A DNA stretch of 64,000 nucleotides from Sabethes cyaneus (lineage: Eukaryota; Arthropoda; Insecta; Diptera; Culicidae): assembly GCF_943734655.1 (NCBI RefSeq), contig NC_071354.1, forward strand, positions 58,755,544-58,819,543, read 5' to 3'. A program made the position numbers and the translations under genes. Each line of letters opens with the position of its first letter. Position 1 is the first letter of the stretch. The notes under the pieces are model-generated. The model searched no databases. It was not told where the DNA came from and was given only the letters and a program-made list of their open reading frames with translations. Shown here one piece after another: positions 13,301-25,300 of this stretch.

Positions 13301-16300
13301 CCTTCTGCTATTTACGAACTTCCAGAAACATTTCGGGTTACCTTTTATAGACCTTTGTATCTCACTTAGGTAAACTTCATATTCTTCTCGGTGGGCAGCT
13401 TTGAACATACGTAGAACCTGCTTATAGTGCGTCACGTTTTCATCTGACCTATTTCGATGCATTCGTTTTAAAGCCGATCGTTTGGCTTTCATTAGATTGA
13501 TAAGCGACCGAGAAAACCATTCGGGGTAATTGTGCTGTGATTTTTGCTGTTTGATGACCATTGGAGCATGACGGGAAAAAATATCGAAAATCACATGATA
13601 AAACGACAAAATATTATAATCCACGGAATTATTAACATTCGCAGCATCCCCGATATCGACATTGAGAACACCAACGGCGCGAATAAAATCCAGCAGCACA
13701 GATGCTTGCATAACATATCCCGCTACATCGCTTTGGAACATTTCCTCTGTAACAAAGATATTGTTCCATTCAATATTACCTAAGTCAGTACGCACGCCTA
13801 CACTGTCCATTGCATTTAAATTCAAATACTTTTTGAACACCCCAATGTCACACTCGTTCGATGCGGCCGCTTCGATGGTCAATAACATCGCACAGTGATG
13901 AATTTCGTTCTTGATCAATGGATCCGTTAATGCCACCTGGCAGATGGGTGTGTCAGTAGTGAACACCAGATCAAGAAAGCAATTGTTGTTGTTTACAATA
14001 TTGCATACTTGCATCAGCCCAGCAGCGAGAAAACTATCAACAATAGCTATCTCGGTTTGTGAAGTAATTTGCTCGGGTAAGTAAAATGGATTATTTGAGT
14101 CGAAATTAATTTGATTCCAATTCAAATTTGGCAGGTTAAAATCACCGACAACGATAACTTCGTCTTCCGGACTAATGCTCACAATTATGGACTCGATAAA
14201 AAGACAAAACGAGCGATAACGATCGATACCAGAGGTAGGTGCAATATATCCGCAGCACATATAGAGTGATCCGCTCTTTGCTGCTAGTTTAACAGTCTCT
14301 TCTCTCAGTCTTCTCTTTATCTGCAGTTTTTGTCTCTTTCCTATCATTTCATTGCCTTCTGTTTGTTTTTTCTTTGTCATTGCTTTGAGTCCTTGTGATC
14401 GTTTTGTCTTTTTCTTTCTGTCTTCTCTTTTTCTTCATTTTGCCTTTCCTTCGTCTTCTCATTGCCATCTCTTTGTTATTTCTTTAAATTTTCTGCCTTC
14501 TCCTTGTCATTTCTTTCCCTTTTCTCAATCTTTTTTCTCTTTTCTTTTTATCTTTCTGTGCCTTTTCCTTGCCTACTCTTTGTATGATTTTATCTTCACT
14601 TTATCTTTTCTTTGTCATTCCTTTATCTTTTCATTATCCTCTACAGATATACCTCGATAGTACGTATCCTCGATAGTACGCATCCTCTATAATAGGTACA
14701 TTTTACGTACGCTAAACGAAACAAAGGTATACGTACTATCGAGATATACCTGTATTTGCTTTATTTTTTGTCTTTTTGGTACTGTTTATCTTCTTGTTAT
14801 CTCTTCTTTGTCTTCCCTCGCTCTTCTCTGTATCTTTTCTTAGCCTTATCTTTATCCTCTCTTTATCTTCTTTGTTTTCTCTGCACCCTCCATTTATCTT
14901 CTCTTGGTCTTCTTTTTACCTTCTTTGTCTTTTTTGTTATTTTTCTGTCTTCTTCAGCGTTTTGTCTTCTTTATGAATTTTCTTTATCTTCATTTTACCT
15001 TCGTTTTATCGTCTCTCCGTCTTCGGTTAGGCTTCCCATTGTCTTCTCCTTGTCATTACTTTATCATGTTTTGTTATATTTTTTGTCTTTTCAATCTTCT
15101 CTTTGTCCTCTATTTGTCTTTTTTGCCTTTTCTTAGTCTACTCTTTGTTTTCTCTTTGTCTTCTTTTTGCTTTCTGTTTATCTTATTTTTATCTTTTCTT
15201 TATCTTCTCTTTGTCACCACTTTGTCTTCCCTAGGTCTTCTCTGTGTCTTCTCTTTATCATACATTTGTCTTCTATTTTTCCTCTCTTTGTCATTTCTTC
15301 GTTATTTTGTCTTCTCTGTTTTCTCTTTGTCTTCTCGTTATATTCTCTTTGATATTTTTATTTTTATTTCTTTATCTTGTCTTTGTCTTCGTTTTTTTTT
15401 AAATTTTATATCGGTAGTTTTACAATTAACGTACGGGACGGTAGAAGAAAGCAATAAAACAAAGCTGTTGACAGGATTCAACAGAATGCAACAAGATGTG
15501 AAGTGGAAAGAGCGGAAAATTAGGAAAGAGCGGGTCATTGCAGCAACGCTTAAAAAGGTGTGTACTCCTTTTTATCCAAGCTGGGGAGTCCGCGGATCAA
15601 ACCAACCTATGGGTCGGAACCAATTTTAACCGGATTCGAACCCACTCGATCTCCCAAGCCCTGTGGATCACTGATAGTGATGAACCTTTGAACCACAGAG
15701 GACTGGACAAAAGGGAGACTTCACAACCCGCTTGTTAAGCGTGCGTCGTACTTCAAACTACAAACTCGATGTACTGTGTTATCCCCTACGATAATTGTAA
15801 AAAACTACCGTGATAAAAAATTTAAGGGTCAAGACTACACAACACGAGGTTGGTCCATTTTTCTTTTTGTCTCCCCTTTGCCTGCTCATTTCCTTCTTTT
15901 CTTTTGTCCTGTTTTCTCTTTGTCTTCTCTCAGTCTTTTAGTTGTGGTTTTGTCTATTCTTTGTCTTGTTTTTATCTTCTTTATTTTTTCTTTGTCTTGT
16001 CTTCGTCTTCCCGTTGTCTTTTCCTTGTCTTCTCATTGTCTTCTCTTTGACTTCTCTTTGTTTCCATTTATTTTTTTGTTTTTCTTGATCACCTTTGTGT
16101 CTCTTTGTTATGTTGCCTATTTGTGTCTTTTATTTGTTCTTCGATTTTGTTTGTTTGTTGGTATATTTGGTTTCAAATGTTCTGTGATTCTTTCCTTTTA
16201 TTCGCCTATATTTTGGATTCGTCTATCTTCTGTTCCTTCTTTTTCCATTATAATATCTACCAATGCATGATTTCATAAAATATGGATAGGCAGGAATTTA

Positions 16301-19300
16301 AAAATGCTCCGGTTTTGTACAAATCTTGTGTGCTTGTGGTCTTTTCGGAAAATTTCAGATTCGTATTTTGTCTTTGGCGCTTAATGTACCTATTTCCCAG
16401 GGCTTCTCATAAGAATTCACAACTTTTAAACCATTTTTACTTGACCGCTGCCATCAACATGAGATTTGATTTTTTGACATTTCGTATTGAATTGCGCTGG
16501 TTGGATAGTTAACTGTGAATTTTCAGCTTAAGTCGTATAAACGAAGTAACCTTACAATATTTTATTATAATCTACCCACCCAATCCGAGCAGAAGCGAAG
16601 AGCAAAATAATATCAAAATGTGTTATTGGAAATCGAATAACTCATATCAAAATTAGGTCTTGTTTTGGCTGACATAGTTGGTAAAATAACATAAAATAAT
16701 ATCAAAATTTTACTCCTTTAAGGCCAAAAGAATAACTACTTGTGTTATTTGAATAACAAAGCAATAACATGACTGTATTCAGAGTTTAGAATAACATATT
16801 TTAGTATTCTTAAGGTATTCAATAACAAATGCAGTAGTATATGAGATATTAAAAAATCATTTTATAAAATATTTATAATCTAAAATCTCTTTGATCAATA
16901 AAAAAAATGTTTATGAAATATATCGAATGTCATTTTAAGGCCATAAAAAATATGATAACAAAATCAGCTATTAAGCTCATCTTACAACGATTATTTTAAA
17001 TATCTACTCAATAACAAAATGTGTTATCAATGTATCTTTATTCCGGTACCTCTATTCAGTAACTAAATATACCATTATAACACAGTTTTATATTGTTTTT
17101 ATATTATTTTGCTCTTCGCTCCTGCTCGGGAAGATTCGAACATATAATGACTAGTTAGTTAGACCAGCATCGTACTTCGAAGCTAACTGAGACGTATCCA
17201 AACAGGTACGTGAAAATTTTCTCCAAGATTTATTTTGCTTGTTAGAAGGCTAGATTTTATATTTCCTACCTAGTAATAAAAGACTTTCGCAATAGTAATA
17301 AAAGTCGAATGATTTTCTACAAAACGTAATAAAACTTTTTCTTTCTCATTCTCAAACCCATTGAACTCTACTGCCAGTGGGACACTGCTACCATCAGCAT
17401 GAGATTTGATTTTTTGATACAAAAATCGTTTTGCAATAAACATTTGCTGGCGGTAGCTATTTTTTTTTTTTTTGGTTGAACATGAAAGTTAATTTTTTTC
17501 GATTGCAGTTCGCTTAGAAATCTAATCGGAAGCGTCGTTGTCGTTAACTGGTTGGCGCAGAATGCGTGATTATTGCATCCGTACGTTTATTATACCTTCT
17601 TGTTCTTCTTGCTTAACGATCGGCTTCGTGATATCCGGTTTGATAGGAGAAATAGCCGTACAACCGGCGAATCTGCTTAGCAGCATAAAATATTCTCCCA
17701 TGTGCACACTCACACTTACCTTGGAATATACAGCACTCGCTCGGCAACGACAAAACCGACGGTTACGACCAAATTTGTGGCCGGCAGGAACGGTAGAACT
17801 AATAACAGAAACCCTAATACGACCGGAACGTGACGTTGATGCTGTTTTGAGATGGAAGATACAGAAAGAAAAAGAAAATGATATAAAATTGACAAAATTC
17901 AAGCTAGGCAAAATGTTCCCCGCCATGCGATCGTGCCATTTTGAAGCCGGAAAATCTTCCAGCAGTCAAGGTGGCGTCAGAAACAGAAACCATAACGTGT
18001 TTGAGGAATTTTGGGATGACCATTCGCGAAAGGGGGGGGGGGATGACGAAAGCGCATTAGTGGCAAGAGGCAACGACGGAAATAACCACACTGCTTACGG
18101 TTATGACTACCGGCGTTGGCCTGTACGTGGCTGTGGTGAACATACATATAAGGTTACGTGATGAAATGAATTTCAGGGATGATTGAGCCAAAAATCATGT
18201 GAGCCAAGCAAGTTCAATATGTTTCACCAATCATTACTCTCTGAAGTCGTCTGATTGAGCAAAGCATAGAACTTCGCTTGCATCATCAACTTATTTTCCA
18301 ACATCGCATTCCGAACCTGCCAGCAAACACTTTCTGTCTCACTGTTCTTGCGACGCTTTATTACCTAATGAATACGAATGAGTTGAAAGTTCCGGCCTGA
18401 AGGCTTACCATCTTCCGGGAAACTTGGACCGAATGAAACGTGCGCTCAATGTACCGCTTGTCCGCTCCACCTTTTCTCTCGCACTTTGTCCCTCACTTTC
18501 CTGTTTCGCAATTTCAGGATCTGAAAAGATGAGAAAGCAGACCCAAACGTGCTGACCGGATTTTATGCAGGTAGACAAAAAACAACCGCAGAAAAGAAAA
18601 GAATCTAAAGGAAATTGGAAGGTGTGTGTGCAAAAGTTGCACTTCGGAATTGCGAACAGAAGTGGTAACAAGCAGCCGGAAAGAAAAAGTTGTAAGGGAA
18701 AAGTTTCTACAGGAACGAACCATAGCTAGGCGGAGGTGGTGAAGTTGATTTAATTTATTCATAACATTTACCGAGCGGCAATCGGAACGGACGGAACGGA
18801 ACGTTCGGTACAGCAGTCAGTGGGCGACCGACCTAAGTAAGTATGATTGCAAATACGGTGAAATACTGAGTACGGGCAAAGAACTATTGGTGTTTCGGCA
18901 GCCGGTTAACCCGATCAGCGGAATGCTTTCAGCTTCAGTCTATTTAAATATTGTTTATTTTATTTTTTCGAGTTGGAAATCACTTACAGACTTTGCATTG
19001 ACTAACTTTAATTTCACCTTGATGATAAACGTTTTGCGAATATCATTAATTTTTTATTTATTATTTTTCGAGTTTTTTTTTTTGTATTTCTCATAGTCGG
19101 AATAATTTCGATCATCGTCTTCACAGTATATTTTCTACACGGTGACTGCGGCGACGGACGATGAATATCGAACTGCTACTAGGCGGGAAAGCCGGCAAAC
19201 GAACATGGTCTGCTGCAAGGACAAAGGAGCGGGCGGAACGAACGAGCGAGTGAAAGAGCCTTTTAACAAAGTGCTTGATATTAATTATTTACTACAGCAA

Positions 19301-22300
19301 CACGCACTTAATTTAGCTAAGAAAACGCCGCTGCCGTTCGTTCGGCCGAGAGGGGCGCTTCGATTTGTGCGGTTACAGAGCGCCGGGGTGGAAATTTCAA
19401 TTATACTCTATCTAACGATGCACGGAGTTGATTATGCTCTTTTCCAACTGACTGGAGTAATTTCCTGCGATGGGAAACGTGTTTCGTTGAAGGAAGTACA
19501 TTTTCACACTTCACGTCATTGACGGTTATTTATTTCCATTAGGCGTGAATCTTAAATGGACGTTGAACTTAAGAGTCGGAGAAAAAACTACACAGCAAAA
19601 GAACATAGAGGTATGAGTTGTTGGATACTGACGTTGAATGATTTATGATATATGCAATGGAACTGGAAATGTAAATGAACTAGTAAAGAATTTTAATTAT
19701 ACATGCATATAGCATCGAGGGGACTCTACTTGAAGGTGTTGCTAATGGGGAGTGGAATTGGATTCGAATCTTATCTTCCATAATCACTATTCCAACGTAA
19801 TATAAAAATAAAAATGCAACTTGGGATTTATTACACACTTAGCTAAGGAGCTACGTTATCCGCACTGTCTGCACTCCCTTTACTTTTTACTCTGGACTTC
19901 AAGAATCGAAGTAGTGTATGGATGATTCCTACCATGGACCAATTCTTTGAATCTTCCGCTGTAAGAAGACTGTAACTGCCAAATATAAACTGTAACTGTA
20001 GCTCTGGCTGCAAAGTCTGTCGTATAAAAACAGAAGGTCAAGTTTCGATAATGGAATGTAGCACCTAGGCTACATGCTCTGCTTAAATTAATGTGGTGAG
20101 GTAAACGTTCTGAGAAGGCTAGTTTTATACGAATTTGCAAAATATGAAACTTCTGCTTCCCAAGCAACAATGTGAGTTTTATTATACTCTTATGGCGGTT
20201 TTCAAGGCCAATTTTGGTCTTAAATGCCATCATAAGTGCGTAATAAAACCCAAATTGTTACTTGGATTATTACGTAATTCACAGAAAACCCAATTCGCAG
20301 CTACATTCGTTGTTTTACTTCGGGGTTTACATCGTTGTCACATGTCACTAGCGTACTAAAATATAGGAATTCCCCATCCAGCTGCACCTCGGCACCAACA
20401 CCATTTGAACTCCCACGTTCCCTGCCAGCAACCATATATACTCAAGTCGCTTTTTACGCGAAGGATACGTCCAGCGTAAATCAAAACCGCGTAAAAAAAC
20501 CGCGTAAATTCCGAAATTCGCGTAAAAAAACCGCGTAAATTCCGAAATTCGCGTAAAAATAGTCGCGTAAGAGCTATGGTATACTACTTACATCCTACAT
20601 ATCTATGAGATACCTACATCCTGCTGATGAGTGTGCCATCTTATGTATAGCTTACGGGATACAGCATTTCATACTCAGCCGCTCGCTCCGAGACAGACGC
20701 TGCTTGAGCCGCTCCTCACTTGGGGAACAGACACTCTAATTCGCACCTCCTAGCTTAGCTGCTCCAATATGTACAAGAAGCATATGGCCATCGATCGTCA
20801 TCGGTTGACTTGGATCCTCAAGGAGGCGCTATCCAGCACACCTTCAATAGCGATGCAAAACAACATATAGGGTAGTTTATTCCTTTACCTCAGTCCTCTG
20901 CGTTATTCGAAAAGACTCAAGGGGCCTCCAAAACACGTACGTAGCATACCACTCGCTCCAGGATAGTTTTGACCAACCATGTCAGTTTGTCCGAAAAACT
21001 GCAATAACTGATCACGCTCGACTGAATTGCATGCTGTCCTGAAATCCACGAAGATATGATGTGTCGGAACGTTGTACACTAGACATTTCTGGAGGATATG
21101 TCGGAGTGCGAAAATTTGACCCATAATAGCACTGATATGGGACTCCTATAAAGCCCGCCTGGTAGGGCAATTTGCCTATTGTTGCCCACCGCCCATAGTT
21201 GTTTTTCAAATAATATTTGAAAATAACACATTGGTATTTCCAAATATTATTTGAAAAACAACAATAGGCAGTGGGCAACAGTTGGCAAATTACCCTACGA
21301 AATATTTTGCTATTGAGGATAAATGACATAACAGGATCTTGGAGAGCACCTTGTAGGCGGCGTTGTTCAGTACAATGCCGTGGTAATTACAGCAATCGAA
21401 CTTGTCGGCTTTTTGTAGATGAGACAAACCACACCTTCCATCTACTCCTCCAGTAGTCTCACCTCCTCCCAAATGCTTGAAATTATCCTTTGAGGAACAA
21501 CGGCTAGTGATTCCTCACCATACAGATTTGCCGGGAGACGATCCTTTCACCTATTAGTCGTCAGCTATCAATTTTCTCGCCAGAATTCTTAAGCCGGAAC
21601 ACTGTTATCGTTTGATGAAACTCCTAGTTTAACACCCGTACCGCTTCCTTCTGTTGCATCACCATCGACACGCCCATTGAAGAACTGTTTCCACCTGTCG
21701 ACCACCTCGCGCTTGTTTGTGACCAGGTTTCAATCCTCATCCCTACAAATATTAGCCTACGATGAGTATCCTTCAAGAGCTTGATTTACCTTCTCATAGC
21801 ATTTGCCCGTGGCATTAGTGCGCAATAGTTGTTCTATCCACACTTCTAAAACCCCTTAGTTGTATTTAAACTTTATAAAAGTTTTATTACGATATTAGTC
21901 ATAAACAATATCGCAATACCAAGAAAATACAAGAGAAAATATTTTAAGACAAAACCACAATAGAACTGTTGATAAAGCAAATTTTGAAATAAAATTAAAA
22001 AGAAAATTTTACAATTAACTTCTACTACGTGTATTTATTTTTGACGGATACGTATTTCGCCTACGATTCTTTTTAATTCAATTTCAGGTTTCGTATTCTA
22101 CTAAGACGCCCCAATTAAGGTTCCTTTAGGGATCATCTGATTGCCTCACGTAATTCCTGTTACAATAATATACGAACTCCAGTTGAGCTGGATATTGCCG
22201 CTAGTGATCTGCAATGTAGGATCACAGACGCGTATAACACAAACTGTCCCGTAAACACGCGAACAGTTTGCCGTGATGTGCCCTAGTGGAATGAGATGCT

Positions 22301-25300
22301 TCCCAAGTAACAATTCTAAAGCCCCTTGGTTTTACTTGAATTTTATAAAGGTTTTATTGAGGTATTAATCATTACCTCTGGTTTTATTGTGGTATTGCGC
22401 AATACCGAAAGGATACGAATCTAAACACACTTATAGCTGGCTAGAAAACCATAATAAAACGGTTAATAAAACAAATTTATTGTGGTTGCTTATATTAGCA
22501 CGTTAAAACTTGTTGGCTGCATCACGTATCTTATAAACTTATCATAAGGGTGGCGTAGCAATACAAAATGGCGTACCAATGAAAATTGACCTTATCGCGG
22601 TTGCTCGTTGTTGTAGTTTATAGAGCTATTAAATCGGTAGCACCATGAATAAACAGTTTTTTTGCTGCTATTATGAAGAATACTGCAGTTTAACATCAAA
22701 ATCATCTTTTTATGCGAGGCCATATTGCCATATTCTAGTATTTTGTTTTAGCTCGCAAACAAAAATTCATCGAAGCAAAGTGTTTTGCAAAAAGAAAGTT
22801 ATTACCAATCGGTTTTCCAGTCACAGGAAGCAACTAGAATGATTTTGCTAAAAATTGAGATTGACAAAATGGATATATTTATTTTGTTAAAACAATCAGT
22901 TTACGAAAATTGCAAAATTTTAGTGGCGCGTTGATTTTATTCACCTATCATATTAATATGCACGATGAAATTAAATGCGCACATGCTGCAAACCAACGAA
23001 ATTGCTTAAAATTTATGAAATATTCTATGGGACATTTTATTATGGTCGCTATACCTAAACCAAATCGATAAGAATAACTGACAGCAAAACTATAACTTTG
23101 CTACTTACGCATGTATTTTCAAGTTAACAATGCTAGCGAACTTATTTAGCTTTCACCAGAGGCGAAAAGTGAAAAGCTTAATTAAATTATGGCGATGGCT
23201 GTCAAGCAGCGAAAGCTTAACCAGTTTTATTGCTGCTTTCAGCAGAGCGTGATACGACTACTTAAGCTTATGACCTGATATAGCGGCCATGAAAACCTTC
23301 TGAAGAGTGGATAGTCAGAAGGAAGTTTTATAGCGGTCATCAGAAAGTTCTGGTGGAGCTCATAGTTTTATTAGTGGTTTTATAAAATTGGTTATGAGAA
23401 CAACTATACGAACGTAATAAAATTTGGAATTGTTACTTGGGTTAGCAATCTCCGTCGGAAGGCTAGGCGTCTGTTCAACAAGGCCAAAATCACGTCTAAC
23501 TGGGAAGACTACAGAGCTTCCCTCATCAAATATAGGAAATCACGAGTTAAATTTTGCGAAAGCATGCAAACTTTGCCAGAGGCCACCTGTCTGCAGAAAG
23601 CGCTGTCTAAGGACCACTGTAATGGTCTAGCGCAATCAAAAAAAGAAGATGGGAGTTTCACTGTTACCACCAGGGAAACTCTAGGAATTCTAATAAACAC
23701 GTACTTCCCTGGCTCGACATTGACCACTGGACAAGACATAGGCGGGCAGCAGCGGAATGGATCATTACACAATGTGCCAAATGATTCGGTTCCACTTGCA
23801 CTTCCGATTGCTTACGGAGGCTTCGATCAATTGGGCACTCAGTACTTTTGAACCAATGAAATCTCCAGGTCCGGATGGTATTCTACCCATTTCTTACAAA
23901 AAAACGGACGGTGTTTTAATGTCCGAGCTCATCAACCTCTTTCGAGCCAGTTTCACTCTGGTGGTGTTCATACCTAAGGCTGGCAAAAAAGACAAAACCA
24001 TGCCTAAGTCTTTCAGACCGATAAGTCTGAGAAAACCACAGATAACAATGCAATGAGTTTTTAAAAAACTCTCCATTACATGTAAATCAACATGCATACC
24101 AACACGGTAAATCTACGGAAACCGCACTGCACTGCTTAGTGACGTTAATTGAGAAATCGCTCAAATATCAAGAGACAGCACTTTGTGCTTTTCTTGATAT
24201 TGAAGACGCTTTCGATAACACGTCCTTCTCGTCAATTAATACGGCTCTCTGTCAAAAGAGAATCGACCACACTACAATGAGCTGCATTCAAGCAAAACTC
24301 TCGAGCAGAGAAATTACATCATCATTGGGAGATACGTCAGTCACGATTTCAGTGATCAAAGGATGTCCACAGGGAGGAGTCACTGGTGACCGACGCACTC
24401 CTTCACAAGCTATCACAGCTGAGTTACTACACCATTGCTTACGCCGACGACGTTGTACTTATCGTCAGAGGTAAGTTTGACGCAGTATTGTCAAGTCGCT
24501 TGCAAGGAGCTCTAAACACCAGCATGTTATGGTGCTCATAAGAGGGACTTAATGTAAACCCCATCAAAACAATCGTTATACCATTCACTAGGCGAAGGAA
24601 ACATACCATTACTCCTCCTATATTGAATGATGTCAGACTTGGCTTCAGTAATGAAGTCAAACACCTCGGAATAATTCTCGATAAAAAACTGAACTGGGCT
24701 GCCCACCTTGATTATGCTGTTAAGATAGCAACTTCGGCTATCTGGGCATGCAGGTCACTGTTTAACAAAACCTGGGGATTGAAACCTCAACTAGCCTTTT
24801 GGTCATATACTACTATTGCACGGCCTAGGATAACCTATGCTGCAGTCCTATGGTGGCCAAAGGCGAATGAGGTGACAGCCCAAGCCAAATTAAACAAAGT
24901 TCAGCGCCTGGCCTGTCTTACAGCTACCAGTGCCATGCGTACAACACCTACTGCAGCCATGGAGGCAATGTTATGCTTACTGCTTTTGCATCTTCAAGGG
25001 AAGAAGGAAGCAGAGCTCGGCGCACTACGGGTGCAAAGGAGAAAAACTATACTCGAAGGCCATCTTCGCATACTTCAGGAGTTCAATCTGACACCCTTTG
25101 TAACTTCAGTCTCTGACTGCATGGAAGCCAGACCCAATACGGACGTTCCATATGAGGTGATTGAAACAGATCGCTCAATGTGGAATAATGGAGGGCCCGA
25201 TCTTCCATCTGGAACTATCTGCTTTTTTACAGATGGTTCAAAAATAGGGGCCTGTATAGGCTGCGGAGTCTACGGACCCAGCATCAGGGAAACTCTCATT

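Noticed and set aside
15590..15703. Functional tRNA gene on the minus strand
   Set aside because: The B-box is perfect but box spacing is too long and the T stem is imperfect.
10599..16270. Leu/Phe/Ser-rich ORFs resembling multi-pass membrane proteins
   Set aside because: They are translations of the TC-rich satellite, and equally open in neighbouring frames.
17538..18161. 207-codon plus-strand ORF over the 17.7 kb region
   Set aside because: It lies antisense to a clearly conserved TMTC exon and shows no domain, so it is a shadow of coding composition.
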